DNA from: Gammaproteobacteria bacterium
GTDB lineage: Bacteria > Pseudomonadota > Gammaproteobacteria > Burkholderiales > Thiobacillaceae
DNA length: 64,000 bases
Assembly (NCBI GenBank): GCA_018820765.1
Contig: JAHJNN010000008.1
Span: 434,001 to 498,000, forward strand
Direction of reading: 5' to 3'
A model generated the notes under the pieces. That model was not told the origin of the DNA. It saw only the letters and a program-made list of their open reading frames with translations, and searched no databases. The position numbers and the translations under genes were made by a program. Positions 23,534-32,585 of the stretch are shown piece after piece (position 1 is the stretch's first letter; every line of letters begins with the position of its first letter).

Positions 23534-26086
23534 TTACTCCAGAACGTCACGCACGTCGGCTTCCAGCGCCTGCATGCCTGCAGGCGTCTGCAAGGCCGCT
23601 CCCCGGATCAGAAACGTATCTTCGACCCGCTCGCCCAGGGTGTCGATCTTGGCGGCGTAGACGCTAACTTTGTGCCGCATCAGGGTCTCGGCCACCGCAA
23701 ACAGCAGGCCCCCGCGATCCGCACAGGTGATCGACAGCATGTGGCCGCGCCCCTGCGCGTCGGCTTCCAGGCTCACCGTCGTCGGATAGGGGTGGTGGCG
23801 CTGGTGGCGCGACAGGCGGCCGCGCGGCACCGCCTGCATCGGGCGCGCCGGGTCGAGGTCGCGTGCCAGTTCGTATTCCACATAGTTCAGAAAATCGCGG
23901 TAGTGAATGCCGCGATTGGCCAGGTCCATCACCTGAAAACTGTCGAGCGCGTAGCCATGGCGGGTGGTGTGGATCTTGGCTTCGAGGATGGTGTACTGGA
24001 TGCGGGCAAAGAAACCGCAGATGCGGGCGAAGATATCGGGCCGGTCGGGTGCGTAGACCAGCACCTGGATGCCTTCGCCGGCGGGTGACAGACGCGCCCG
24101 CACGACGGCGTCGGGGCTGTCGGTGCGGCGCCACAGCATGCGAGCCTGCCAGGCCATGTCGCGGGCGTCGAAGCGGACGAAATAGCGTTCGTCGAGATGC
24201 CGCCACAGCGCGTCCGCGGCGTCCGCCGGCAAACCGTACAGCGCAAGGTTGACGCGGGCCTCGTTCTGCTTGGCGGCGAGGTCGGGGCGGGCCAGCGCAT
24301 TTCCCTCCAGCTGAACCCGGGTGGCGTGGTAGAGGTCTTCCAGCAGCTTGCCTTTCCAGGCGTTCCAGACCTTGGGGCTGGTGCCGCGGATGTCGGCCAC
24401 GGTCAGCAGATACAGCGCGGCCAGACGGCGGGGGTTGTCAACCCTGGCAGCAAAGGCGGCGATCACGTCGGGGTCGCTGATGTCCTCCTTTTGCGCGGTG
24501 CGCGACATCGCCAGATGCATGTTCACCAGCCAGGCGACCAGCTCGCTGTCCGGCTTGTCGAGGCCGTGCTGGCGGCAAAACCGCCGCGCATCGAGCGCGC
24601 CCAGTTCGGAGTGGTCGCCACCGCGGCCCTTCGCAATATCGTGAAACAGCGCCGCCAGATAGAGCAGTTCGGGCTTGTCGAAGGCGGCGATCAGCCGGCT
24701 GGCGAGCGGGAATTCGTGTGCCAGCTCGGGCACGGTGAGGCGCCGCATGTTGCGCAGCACGGTGAGGATGTGCTCGTCCACCGTGTAGACGTGGAACAGG
24801 TCGTGCTGCATCTGTCCGACCACGCGGCCGAATGCCGGGATGTAGCGTGCCAGCAGTCCGTAGCGGTGCATCGCGCGCATTGCACGGGTGATGCCGGTCG
24901 GTTGGCGCAGCAGCGTCATGAACAGCGCGCGGTGCGCGGGATCGGCGCGGAAGGCGGCATCGATGCGGGTGCTGCCGCGCCACAGCGCGCGCAGCGTGGC
25001 CGGCTCGAATCCGGCGAGCGCCGGATGCTGGGCGTAGACGATGAAGGCGCGCAGCAGGGCGTCGGGCTTGCGCTCGAACAGGTCGGGCTCGCGCGCTTCG
25101 AGCAGCCGGGCACGCACCTGGAAATCGGCGTCGATCGGCTCGGGCGGCGCCGTCACCGGGAACAGCCGCACCCGCAGCGACTGGATGAGAATGTCGTTGG
25201 CGCGCTGGATCAGCTTGGCGGCGCGGTAATAGCCCTGCATCAGGCGTTCGCCGGCGCGCCTGGTGGCGGTGGCAGCAAGCCCCAGGCGCTCGGCGAGTTC
25301 GGTCTGATAATCGAAGGCGAGGCGGTCTTCGCGCCGCCGGGCAAGCAGATGCAGATGGATGCGCAAGCCCGACAGCGTACGTTCTTCGCGCGCAATGCGC
25401 CGCGCCTCGGCCGGGGTGAGCAGTCCCGCGCGTGCAATGCCGTTCCAGCCGCCCAGGATGCCGCAGGCCTGCGCCAGCCAGTGGATGGTGTGCAGGTCGC
25501 GCAGTCCGCCGGGGCTGTCCTTCAGGTTGGGTTCGAGCTTGTACGCGCTGTCGTCGAAGCGGGCATGGCGCGCCTGCTGCTCGGCCAGCTTGCCGTCGAA
25601 AAAATGCTGGGCGTCGAAACGCGCCCGAAAGCGGCAGTCGAACGCGTCGAACAATGCGGCGGCGCCCCACACGAAGCGCGCTTCCAGCAGGTTGGTTTCC
25701 ACCGTGATGTCGGCGTCGGCCTCGGCGATGCAGGCCTCGATGGTGCGCACGCTGTGGCCGATTTCCAGCCCGACGTCCCAGCATGCCTGCACCCAGCTTT
25801 CCAGGATGGCCTGCTCTTCGGCGCCGGGGTCGTGCGGCAGCAGCAGCAGCACGTCGACGTCCGAGCCGGGAAACAGTTCGCCGCGCCCATAGCCGCCGAC
25901 GGCGGCGAGGCAGAAGCTGGCGGGCAGCGCGAGCCGGGTGCCGATCTCCGCCAGCACGCCGTCCACCAGCGCCGCATGGCGCGACAGATAGCGGGGGGCC
26001 GAGGGAGTTTCGAGATAGGCCGCGGCGAGCGCCGCGCGGCCCGATTTAAGCCGCTCGCGAAGGTCGGCGAACGGCGGGTGGCTCAC
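23534..26086 (-). CDS. glnD: Bifunctional uridylyltransferase / uridylyl-removing enzyme
   Basis: 850 residues, full length. A nucleotidyltransferase domain (GGYGRGELFPGSDVDVLLL, near residue 65) adds UMP to PII. The HD domain (HDIAKGRGGDHSELG, near 481) removes it, and two C-terminal ACT domains sense glutamine. It starts at a GTG whose codon overlaps the map stop (GTGA), the usual map-glnD arrangement. Its substrate GlnB, with uridylylation tyrosine Tyr 51, is encoded at 55832 in the same window. Central nitrogen control. Confidence 0.97.
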   Translation of the reverse strand: MSHPPFADLRERLKSGRAALAAAYLETPSAPRYLSRHAALVDGVLAEIGTRLALPASFCLAAVGGYGRGELFPGSDVDVLLLLPHDPGAEEQAILESWVQACWDVGLEIGHSVRTIEACIAEADADITVETNLLEARFVWGAAALFDAFDCRFRARFDAQHFFDGKLAEQQARHARFDDSAYKLEPNLKDSPGGLRDLHTIHWLAQACGILGGWNGIARAGLLTPAEARRIAREERTLSGLRIHLHLLARRREDRLAFDYQTELAERLGLAATATRRAGERLMQGYYRAAKLIQRANDILIQSLRVRLFPVTAPPEPIDADFQVRARLLEAREPDLFERKPDALLRAFIVYAQHPALAGFEPATLRALWRGSTRIDAAFRADPAHRALFMTLLRQPTGITRAMRAMHRYGLLARYIPAFGRVVGQMQHDLFHVYTVDEHILTVLRNMRRLTVPELAHEFPLASRLIAAFDKPELLYLAALFHDIAKGRGGDHSELGALDARRFCRQHGLDKPDSELVAWLVNMHLAMSRTAQKEDISDPDVIAAFAARVDNPRRLAALYLLTVADIRGTSPKVWNAWKGKLLEDLYHATRVQLEGNALARPDLAAKQNEARVNLALYGLPADAADALWRHLDERYFVRFDARDMAWQARMLWRRTDSPDAVVRARLSPAGEGIQVLVYAPDRPDIFARICGFFARIQYTILEAKIHTTRHGYALDSFQVMDLANRGIHYRDFLNYVEYELARDLDPARPMQAVPRGRLSRHQRHHPYPTTVSLEADAQGRGHMLSITCADRGGLLFAVAETLMRHKVSVYAAKIDTLGERVEDTFLIRGAALQTPAGMQALEADVRDVLE

Positions 26087-26892
26087 GCGGCGTGGCGGAT
26101 GTGGTCGGGCACGGCCGGGGTACCGGCCGACACGGTCAGCACTTCATAGCCGCTGTCCGTAACCAGGATCGTGTGTTCCCACTGCGCCGACAGGCTGCGG
26201 TCCTTGGTGACGATGGTCCAGCCGTCGGGCAACTGGCGGATGTCGCGGCGCCCGGCGTTGATCATCGGCTCGATGGTGAAGGTCATGCCGGGCTCCAGCA
26301 CCAGGCCGGTGCCGGGCTTGCCGTAGTGCAGCACCTGGGGGTCTTCGTGGAAATTCCTGCCGATGCCGTGGCCGCAGAATTCGCGCACCACGCTGTAGCC
26401 GTGATTTTCGGCAAAGCGCTGGATGGCGTGGCCGATGTCGCCCAGGCGGGCGCCGGGCTTGACGTGGTCGATGCCGACCCACATCGCTTCGTAGGTGATC
26501 TGCATCAGGCGTTTGGCCTGGATCGACGCTTCGCCCGCCGCGAACATGCGGCTGGTGTCGCCGTGCCAGCCGTCCTTGATCACCGTGATGTCGAGGTTCA
26601 CGGTGTCGCCGTTCTTCAGCAGCTTGTCGCCCGGCACGCCGTGGCACACCTGGTTGTTGACCGAGGTGCAGATCGACTTGGGGTAGGGCACGTGGCCGGA
26701 GGGCGCGTAGTTCAGCGGCGCCGGGATGGTGCCCTGCACGTTGACCATGTACTCGTGGCACAGCCGGTCGAGCTCGCCGGTGGTGACGCCGGGCTTGACG
26801 AAGGGCGTGATGTAGTCGAGCACTTCCGAGGCGAGGTGTCCTGCAACGCGCATGCCTTCGATTTCGGCGCCGGTTTTGATGGTGACGGTCAT
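26083..26892 (-). CDS. map: Methionine aminopeptidase, type I
   Basis: 269 residues from ATG 26892; a much longer in-frame extension to 27270 lies in the intergenic and small-gene region and has no family sequence. Metal site motifs are NLDITV and GDTSRMFAAGE (Asp pair), CGHGIGRNFHEDPQVLHY (His), EPGMTFTIEPMI (Glu) and QWEHTILVTDSG (Glu). It removes the initiator Met. A TAGAAT -10-like box lies about 30 bases upstream on its strand. Overlaps glnD. Confidence 0.96.
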   Translation of the reverse strand: MTVTIKTGAEIEGMRVAGHLASEVLDYITPFVKPGVTTGELDRLCHEYMVNVQGTIPAPLNYAPSGHVPYPKSICTSVNNQVCHGVPGDKLLKNGDTVNLDITVIKDGWHGDTSRMFAAGEASIQAKRLMQITYEAMWVGIDHVKPGARLGDIGHAIQRFAENHGYSVVREFCGHGIGRNFHEDPQVLHYGKPGTGLVLEPGMTFTIEPMINAGRRDIRQLPDGWTIVTKDRSLSAQWEHTILVTDSGYEVLTVSAGTPAVPDHIRHAA

Positions 26893-26973
26893 GTAACGGT
26901 TAAATGGTGCGTAAAGCCGCATTCTAGCGCGCCGGCCCGCACCCGAAAAACCGTTCGAATTGCATGGATAACG

Positions 26974-27000
26974 AAAAAGGGGGGCGCTTCGCGGCGCCCC
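26974..27000 (-). terminator. Intrinsic terminator upstream of map
   Basis: On the minus strand GGGGCGC, short loop, GCGCCCC and then CCTTTTT. It ends transcripts coming from the small exported-protein gene at 27041-27304 and insulates map. Confidence 0.8.
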
Positions 27001-27040
27001 GAGGGGGCCAGGCTGGGTGAGCCGGGCCCAGCCTTGGCGT

Positions 27041-27304
27041 TTACAGCTCGCTGGACGAGGTGCCCGCGCTGCGAATCTGCTCGCGATATTCGTAGCGCTT
27101 CTCATGGCGCCGCGCGTCTCCGGCATGGGAGCCGTCGCGTTTCTGGACGCGTTCCTGCGTCCGCGTCTGATCGCGCCGGGTGATGTCGGGGCGGGTCGTA
27201 TTGCCCATGCCGCCTCCCATGCCGTTGCCGCCTTTGGCATACACTGCGCCGCTGGCAAGGCTGGTGGCAAGCAGAATCAGGGAAAGCCATTTCATCGATT
27301 TCAT
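27041..27304 (-). CDS. Small exported basic protein, function unknown
   Basis: 87 residues, ATG 27304 with AAGGAG 7 bases upstream. A signal peptide covers about residues 1-23 (MKWLSLILLATSLASGAVYA), then a Gly/Met-rich stretch (KGGNGMGGGMGN) and an Arg/Glu/Gln-rich tail (RRDQTRTQERVQKRDG). Exported, likely disordered. No family recognised. It follows the gene at 27331 and ends at a strong terminator, so it is a real short transcript. Confidence 0.65.
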   Translation of the reverse strand: MKSMKWLSLILLATSLASGAVYAKGGNGMGGGMGNTTRPDITRRDQTRTQERVQKRDGSHAGDARRHEKRYEYREQIRSAGTSSSEL

Positions 27305-27330
27305 CGTGATGCTCCTTATACAGGTTGGGA

Positions 27331-27681
27331 TTACCGACTCCGGCGTCCCGTGCCACCGCCGGCAGCACTTGACCCTGTCCCGCTACCCGTTCCGCCCATG
27401 TCCTGGCGGCGGTGTTCATACCCTGCCCCGTAGGGAAGGAGGGCCGGGTGAGCGGGTGCCTTCGTCCCATCCTGTGACGGAACGCTTGCGCGCAGGTTGC
27501 GTTCGACCGTTTCATCGATCTGCGGGTTTGCGGGCGCTCGCAGCACCTCGCGCGGCAATGACAGATTGAGGGGGCGATCTTGGGCTGCCTTTGCGTCCGC
27601 CGGGCGCGTCTCGGCCCAGCCTGGCAGGGCAAGGGCCAGCAGGGCGGGCAGGAGAATCAGGTTCGGGCGTGACAAGGGCAT
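27331..27681 (-). CDS. Exported protein, function unknown
   Basis: 116 residues from the ATG at 27681, which begins a good signal peptide (MPLSRPNLILLPALLALALPGWA). A longer start at 27753 would place 24 hydrophilic residues ahead of it and run over the inverted repeat. Mature part: DRPLNLSLPREVLRAPANPQ, later GSGTGSSAAGGGTGRRSR. No ribosome binding site is obvious for 27681. It sits beside, and diverges from, the two-component genes, with a 10-bp inverted repeat between. Confidence 0.5.
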   Translation of the reverse strand: MPLSRPNLILLPALLALALPGWAETRPADAKAAQDRPLNLSLPREVLRAPANPQIDETVERNLRASVPSQDGTKAPAHPALLPYGAGYEHRRQDMGGTGSGTGSSAAGGGTGRRSR

Positions 27682-27745
27682 GTGGCGTTCGGGTTCCAGG
27701 GTGGGGCTTGGGTGCATTCTGCAGCGGCGGTGATGCGGCGGCATG

Positions 27746-27781
27746 TCGGACACATGGCGTTGCGTGTCAGTATGTGTCCGA
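27746..27781. promoter_or_regulatory. Candidate operator between the exported protein and the two-component genes
   Basis: TCGGACACAT (27746-27755) and its perfect inverse ATGTGTCCGA (27772-27781) enclose 16 bases. In addition two adjacent 10-mers, TGCGTGTCAG and TATGTGTCCG (27762-27781), share 7 of 10 bases, the tandem 10-base layout of OmpR-type binding sites. It is well placed for autoregulation by the downstream response regulator. Confidence 0.45.
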
Positions 27782-27946
27782 TTGTGACGGGGCGGCTGGA
27801 CCGGGCCGGGCTGGGGTAGGATAAGTAGCCGTCAACAAGCCGCTGGTTCGACACGGATCAGCATACGGTTTCAGTCCAACGCACTGGCTCAACGCCCGCA
27901 TGATGCAATTGTACAAACTCGATTTGCCGACCGGTTTCGCAGGCTG

Positions 27947-28660
27947 ATGGACACGGCGTCGGCACGTATTCTGGTCGTGGATGACGACCCGGGCATGCTC
28001 ACGCTGCTGGCGTCCTACCTGGGCGACAGCGGATATGCCGTGGACGTGGCGATGGACGGCCCCGCCATGTGGCAGTCGCTGGAGCACGGCATGCCGGATG
28101 CCATCGTGCTCGACCTGATGCTGCCGGGCGAGGATGGACTGTCGCTGGCGCGTCGCCTGCGCAGCCGCTCGAACGTGCCCATTCTCATGCTGTCCGCGCG
28201 CGGCGAGGAAATCGATCGCGTGGTCGGGCTGGAAATGGGCGCCGACGACTACCTCGCCAAGCCTTTCAGCCCGCGTGAACTGCTGGCTCGCCTGCGTGCC
28301 CTGCTGCGGCGCAGCCAGGGGCAGCGGGAACCCGAGCCGCAGGCGTCGCATTCCGCGTTCGGCCTCTACCAACTGGACGTCGCCAGCCACCGGCTGACCC
28401 GGGACGGCGCCGAGGTGAAGCTGTCGACCGCCGAATTCGCCCTGTTGCGCATCTTCGTCGAGCACCCGCTGCGGGTGCTGTCGCGCGACATCCTGATCGA
28501 CATGCTCAAGGGCTACGAGCGCGATCCGTTCGACCGCAGCATCGACACCCGCGTCACCCGGCTGCGCCGCAAGATCGAGCCCCATCCCGGCGAACCGGTT
28601 TACATCCGCACCGTGCGCGGCGAGGGCTATCTGTTCAATCCGCGCGGCAGCGAGGCGTGA
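27947..28660 (+). CDS. OmpR-family response regulator
   Basis: 237 residues. Receiver domain: acidic pair D12/D13, phosphoacceptor D56 (VLDLMLPGEDG), Ser 83 and Lys 105 (YLAKPFSP). A winged-helix DNA-binding domain spans about 135-232 (FALLRIFVEHPLRVLSRDIL, then VTRLRRKIE and VRGEGYLF). It overlaps the sensor kinase by 4 bases. The strong similarity to OmpR itself (receiver details, C-terminal GEGYLF) suggests OmpR/EnvZ-like envelope or osmotic sensing, but targets cannot be told from sequence. Confidence 0.92.
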   Translation: MDTASARILVVDDDPGMLTLLASYLGDSGYAVDVAMDGPAMWQSLEHGMPDAIVLDLMLPGEDGLSLARRLRSRSNVPILMLSARGEEIDRVVGLEMGADDYLAKPFSPRELLARLRALLRRSQGQREPEPQASHSAFGLYQLDVASHRLTRDGAEVKLSTAEFALLRIFVEHPLRVLSRDILIDMLKGYERDPFDRSIDTRVTRLRRKIEPHPGEPVYIRTVRGEGYLFNPRGSEA

Positions 28661-29979
28661 GGCTGTCGTCGCGCCTGAGCCTGACGCAGCAGAATGCCCT
28701 GCTGCTGGTGGTGTTCTTTCTGGTATTCGAACTGCTGGTGGCCAGCGCGGTGACCTATTTCCTGATGCTGCCCATGGCCCGCCGTTCGGCAGCCGATCTC
28801 GCCGGCCTGATGACGCTTTCGGCGCAAACCTGGAGCGAACTGCCGCCCGTCACCCGTCCTGCATTTGAAATCGAACTGGCGCGTTCGCACGCGCTGGCAC
28901 TGCGCGCCGAGCCGCCTCAGGACGCAGCGCCGCCGTCGTGGCGGGAACCTTATCTGCGGTTTCTGGCGGCGTCCCTGAGTGCGCGGGTGGGCGAGCCGGT
29001 GGCGGCGTCGCGCGAGGAAATCCAGGGCACGGACTGGTTCTGGGTGTCGCTGCCCGCAGGCAGCGGGCGCCTTTCGGTGGGATTTCCCCACAGCCGCATC
29101 GGCCCGCGTCCGGTCCATGCCCTCCTGGCCTCGCTGGCCGGCGGAGCGCTGCTGACCCTGCTTGCGGCCTGGTGGCTGGCGCGCCGCGCCACCCGCCCGC
29201 TGCAGCGGCTGCAGCAGGCCGTCACCTCGCTGGGGCGCGGGCAGACGCCGGAACGCCTGCCCGAAACCGGGCCGCGTGAAATCGCCGCCCTGAGCCGCCG
29301 CTTCAACGAAATGGCCAAACAGGTGGACGACCTGCTGGCCGCCCGCACCGTGCTGCTGGCCGGGGTGTCGCACGACCTGCGCACGCCGCTGGCGCGGCTG
29401 CGGCTGGCGGTCGAAATGCTGGTGAAGAAGCCGAGCGCGGAGCTGGCCGCGCAGGTGGAGGGCGACATCGAGGCGATGGATCGTCTGATCGGCGACGTGC
29501 TGACGCTGGCGCGCGGCTTCGGCCACGAAGCCAGCCAGCGGGTGGCGCTGCCCGACCTGCTGGCCGACCTGGTGCGTGCGATCCCGGGCGCGGCGGAGCG
29601 TGTGCAGGTTGCGGCACCCGCGATCGAGTTGGAGGTGCCCGTCGGCGCCTTGCGCCGCATTCTGGCCAACCTGCTGGAAAACGCCCTGCGCTATGGCGGC
29701 GGTCAGCCGGTCTCCCTGCGTGCCGAGGTCCTGGAGGACGGATGCCGCATCGGCGTGCTCGACCGCGGCCCAGGCATTCCTGAAGCAGACCGGGAGGCCG
29801 TATTCCGCCCGTTTTACCGGCTTGAGGCTTCGCGCAGCGTCAGCACCGGCGGTTCCGGGCTGGGTCTGGCGATCGTGCGCCAGCTGGCAGAGGCGCACGG
29901 CTGGCGGGTCAGTCTGCAGGCGCGACCCGGCGGCGGGTTGGAGGTCTGGCTGGAGATCGCCCCGCTGCCGGTGGGCTGA
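28657..29979 (+). CDS. Sensor histidine kinase, EnvZ-like
   Basis: 440 residues, GTG start in the stop of the regulator gene. First transmembrane helix about 12-35 (ALLLVVFFLVFELLVASAV), a periplasmic loop of about 115 residues, second helix about 155-172, and a HAMP region. The H-box is GVSHDLRTPLARLRLAVEM (His 239), the N-box LLENALRYGG (Asn 342), then LDRGPGIPEAD and GGSGLGLAIVRQLAEAHGW. Orthodox kinase without a receiver. Partner of the upstream OmpR-type regulator. Confidence 0.92.
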   Translation: MRLSSRLSLTQQNALLLVVFFLVFELLVASAVTYFLMLPMARRSAADLAGLMTLSAQTWSELPPVTRPAFEIELARSHALALRAEPPQDAAPPSWREPYLRFLAASLSARVGEPVAASREEIQGTDWFWVSLPAGSGRLSVGFPHSRIGPRPVHALLASLAGGALLTLLAAWWLARRATRPLQRLQQAVTSLGRGQTPERLPETGPREIAALSRRFNEMAKQVDDLLAARTVLLAGVSHDLRTPLARLRLAVEMLVKKPSAELAAQVEGDIEAMDRLIGDVLTLARGFGHEASQRVALPDLLADLVRAIPGAAERVQVAAPAIELEVPVGALRRILANLLENALRYGGGQPVSLRAEVLEDGCRIGVLDRGPGIPEADREAVFRPFYRLEASRSVSTGGSGLGLAIVRQLAEAHGWRVSLQARPGGGLEVWLEIAPLPVG

Positions 29980-29988
29980 AGGCGTGTC

Positions 29989-30017
29989 TTGAAATAAGTG
30001 CCCGTTCGAATTAGAAT
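29989..30017 (+). promoter_or_regulatory. Strong sigma-70 promoter of rpsB
   Basis: TTGAAA (29989-29994), 17-base spacer, TAGAAT (30012-30017): one mismatch in each hexamer with ideal spacing. It predicts a leader of roughly 115 bases before the rpsB ATG, consistent with a regulated ribosomal-protein operon. Confidence 0.8.
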
Positions 30018-30062
30018 CGCCGGCTGTCCGAAATGGTTCGGACAAATTCGCACACCTGTCAT

Positions 30063-30128
30063 TAAAGGGTGGCGGCGCGTTCGGTTCGAAAACGCGCAGC
30101 TGCTGACGGGTGGAGGCTCAACCCTTTA
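30063..30128 (+). promoter_or_regulatory. Structured rpsB leader next to its Shine-Dalgarno
   Basis: An outer 8-bp stem TAAAGGGT (30063-30070) / ACCCTTTA (30121-30128) encloses an inner hairpin GCGCGTT (30075-30081) / AACGCGC (30091-30097). The outer 3' strand runs directly into AGGAG. rpsB is known to be autoregulated by S2 in other bacteria, and this fold could be the S2-binding, translation-controlling site; that role is inferred. Confidence 0.5.
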
Positions 30129-30138
30129 GGAGATTTTC

Positions 30139-30882
30139 ATGTCTGTCACCATGCGTCAAATGCTGGAAGCCGGTGTCCACTTCGGCCACCAGACCCGCTT
30201 CTGGAACCCCAAGATGGCCCCGTTCATTTTCGGTCATCGCAACAAGATTCATATCGTCAACCTGGAAAAGTCGCTGCCGATGTTCCAGGACGCGCAGAAA
30301 TTCGTCCGTCAGCTCGCTTCCAACAAGGGCAACGTGCTGTTCGTCGGCACCAAGCGCGCCGCGCGTGAAATCGTCCGCGAGGAAGCCGAGCGTGCCGGCA
30401 TGCCTTACGTCGACAACCGCTGGCTGGGCGGCATGCTGACCAACTTCAAGACGGTCAAGCAGTCGATCAAGCGCCTGAACGACCTGGAGGCCAACCTGGC
30501 CGAGCCGGGCCGCCTGTCGAAGAAGGAAACCCTCACCGTGCAGCGCGAGGTCGACAAGCTGAACCGCAGCCTGGGCGGCATCCGCGAAATGGGCGGCCTG
30601 CCCGACGCGCTGTTCATCATCGACGTCGGCTACCAGAAGGGCGCCGTGGTCGAGGCCAAGAAGCTGGGCATCCCGGTGATCGGCGTGGTCGACACCAACA
30701 ACAGCCCGGAAGGCGTGGATTACGTGATCCCCGGCAACGATGACTCGGCCCGCGCGATTCGCCTGTATGCCCGCGGCATGGCCGATGCGGCGCTGGAAGG
30801 CCGCGCCCAGGTCATCAGCGAAATCACCGGCGGCGAAGAGTTCGTCGAGGTGGAAGAAGACGCGGCGCCCGCTGCCGAGTAA
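30139..30882 (+). CDS. rpsB: Ribosomal protein S2
   Basis: 247 residues. Canonical start [22 protein letters not shown], and family motifs [51 protein letters not shown]2 binds the 30S platform at a late assembly stage. Preceded by a strong promoter, a structured leader and AGGAG. First gene of the rpsB-tsf-pyrH-frr cluster. Ends in an acidic tail EEDAAPAAE. Confidence 0.98.
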   Translation: MSVTMRQMLEAGVHFGHQTRFWNPKMAPFIFGHRNKIHIVNLEKSLPMFQDAQKFVRQLASNKGNVLFVGTKRAAREIVREEAERAGMPYVDNRWLGGMLTNFKTVKQSIKRLNDLEANLAEPGRLSKKETLTVQREVDKLNRSLGGIREMGGLPDALFIIDVGYQKGAVVEAKKLGIPVIGVVDTNNSPEGVDYVIPGNDDSARAIRLYARGMADAALEGRAQVISEITGGEEFVEVEEDAAPAAE

Positions 30883-30900
30883 GCGCGGCGCAGGCAACAT

Positions 30901-30955
30901 CGCCGGAACCGGGTTCCGGCGAGCGGATTTTGAGGAGGGGCGATGGCCCCTCTTT
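30901..30955 (+). terminator. Two hairpins in the rpsB-tsf gap (attenuator-like)
   Basis: CGCCGGAAC-CGG-GTTCCGGCG (30901-30921) is a perfect 9-bp stem. GAGGGGC-GATG-GCCCCTC (30935-30952) is followed by TTT. The second looks like a weak intrinsic terminator, which could lower tsf expression relative to rpsB or stabilise the upstream mRNA. Confidence 0.5.
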
Positions 30956-30986
30956 CTGTATTGAAGAAACTGGACAGGAGTACGAA

Positions 30987-31859
30987 ATGGCAGAAATCAC
31001 TGCAGGCATGGTCAAGGAACTGCGCGAGAAAACCGATGCGCCGATGATGGATTGCAAGAAGGCGCTGTCGGAAGCCGGCGGCGACATGCAGAAGGCGGAA
31101 GAAATCCTGCGCGTGCGCTTCGGCAACAAGGCCGCCAAGAGCGCCAGCCGCGTGGCCGCCGAAGGCGTGGTCACCATCGCCATCAGCGCTGACGGCAAGT
31201 CGGCCGCCATGGTGGAAGTCAACTGCGAAACCGACTTCGTGGCGAAGAACGACGATTTCCTGGTGCTCTCCAACGCGCTGGCCGAGATGGTGCTGAACCA
31301 GAAGCCGGTCGACGTCGCCGCGCTGTCCGCGCTGCCCTACAAGGGCACCACGGTGGAAGCCTTCCGCACCGAACTGGTCGGCAAGATCGGCGAGAACATG
31401 TCGGTGCGCCGCTTCGCGCGCCTGGACGGCCAGGGCAAGTTCGCCAGCTACATCCACGGCGGCAAGATCGGCGTGCTGGTCGACGTGAGCGGCGACGAAG
31501 CGCTGGCGCGCGACATCGCCATGCACATCGCGGCGTCCAAGCCGAAGTCGCTGGATGCGTCCGGCGTGTCGCAGGACCTGCTCGACACCGAACGCCGCGT
31601 CGCGATCGAGAAGGCCAAGGAGGCCGGCAAGCCGGAAGCCATGCTGGACAAGATCGCCGAAGGCACGGTGCAGAAATTCCTCAAGGAAGTCACCCTGCTG
31701 TCGCAGCCCTTCGTCAAGGACGACAAGCAGACCGTCGAGCAGGTGCTGAAGGCCAGGAACTCGCAGTGCCACGGCTTCATGATGTACGTGGTGGGCGAGG
31801 GCATCGAGAAGAAGGTGTCCGACTTCGCCGCCGAAGTGGCTGCTGCGTCCCAGGTCTGA
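30987..31859 (+). CDS. tsf: Translation elongation factor Ts
   Basis: 290 residues from ATG 30987 with AGGAG upstream. N-terminal UBA-like domain ([22 protein letters not shown]), the [12 protein letters not shown] signature, core subdomains with [17 protein letters not shown], and the C-terminal module ending [14 protein letters not shown]. It recycles EF-Tu by nucleotide exchange. Follows rpsB as in most bacteria. Confidence 0.98.
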   Translation: MAEITAGMVKELREKTDAPMMDCKKALSEAGGDMQKAEEILRVRFGNKAAKSASRVAAEGVVTIAISADGKSAAMVEVNCETDFVAKNDDFLVLSNALAEMVLNQKPVDVAALSALPYKGTTVEAFRTELVGKIGENMSVRRFARLDGQGKFASYIHGGKIGVLVDVSGDEALARDIAMHIAASKPKSLDASGVSQDLLDTERRVAIEKAKEAGKPEAMLDKIAEGTVQKFLKEVTLLSQPFVKDDKQTVEQVLKARNSQCHGFMMYVVGEGIEKKVSDFAAEVAAASQV

Positions 31860-31865
31860 TCGGAT

Positions 31866-32576
31866 ATGGCGCCTGCCCGACGTATCCTGCTGAAGCTGTC
31901 CGGCGAGGCCCTGATGGGGCCGGATGGCTTCGGCTATCACGCTGACACCATGGCCGGCTTCGCCGGCCAGATTCGCGACGTGGTGGCGGCAGGCGTGCAG
32001 GTCGGTATCGTGGTCGGCGGCGGCAACCTGTTCCGCGGGGCCACCGGCGCGCTGTCCGGGATGAACCGCGCCAGCGCCGATTCGATGGGCATGCTGGCCA
32101 CGGTGATGAATGCGCTGGCGCTGAAGGATGCGCTGCAGCAGGCGGGCGTCGATGCGCGGGTGCAGACTGCGGTCCACATCGCCCACGTCGGCGAGGATTT
32201 CGAGCGCGATGCGGCGGTGCGGCATCTGGAAGCCGGCCGCGTGGTGATTTTCGGCGGCGGCACCGGCAACCCGTTCTTCACCACCGATACCGCCGCAGCC
32301 CTGCGTGCGGCCGAGATCGGTGCCGACCTCCTGCTGAAGGCGACCAAGGTCGACGGTGTCTACACCGCCGACCCGAAGAAAGACACGACCGCCCGCCGTT
32401 ACGAGACGCTCTCCTTCGACGAGGCGATCGCCAATAATCTGGGCGTGCTCGATACTGCCGCCTTTGCCCTGTGCCGCGAACAGAAACTGTCGCTCGTCGT
32501 GTTCAACGTCTTCAAGCCCGGCGCGCTCAAACGCGTGGTGATGGGCGAAGACGAGGGCACCCGGGTGAATCAATAA
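31866..32576 (+). CDS. pyrH: UMP kinase
   Basis: 236 residues. Amino acid kinase fold: [12 protein letters not shown] (7-18), [10 protein letters not shown] (glycine loop), [21 protein letters not shown], and [12 protein letters not shown]. It phosphorylates UMP to UDP, is hexameric, and is typically activated by GTP and inhibited by UTP. Starts 6 bases after tsf, with only a weak ribosome binding site, so translational coupling is likely. Confidence 0.97.
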   Translation: MAPARRILLKLSGEALMGPDGFGYHADTMAGFAGQIRDVVAAGVQVGIVVGGGNLFRGATGALSGMNRASADSMGMLATVMNALALKDALQQAGVDARVQTAVHIAHVGEDFERDAAVRHLEAGRVVIFGGGTGNPFFTTDTAAALRAAEIGADLLLKATKVDGVYTADPKKDTTARRYETLSFDEAIANNLGVLDTAAFALCREQKLSLVVFNVFKPGALKRVVMGEDEGTRVNQ

Positions 32577-32585
32577 GGAGTTGAC

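Noticed and set aside
24197-26149. 650-codon plus-strand frame opposite glnD
   Set aside because: Shadow of GlnD codon bias, low complexity and no domain.
26083-27270. N-terminal extension of map to 27270
   Set aside because: It crosses a terminator and a separate small gene; family homology begins at the ATG at 26892.
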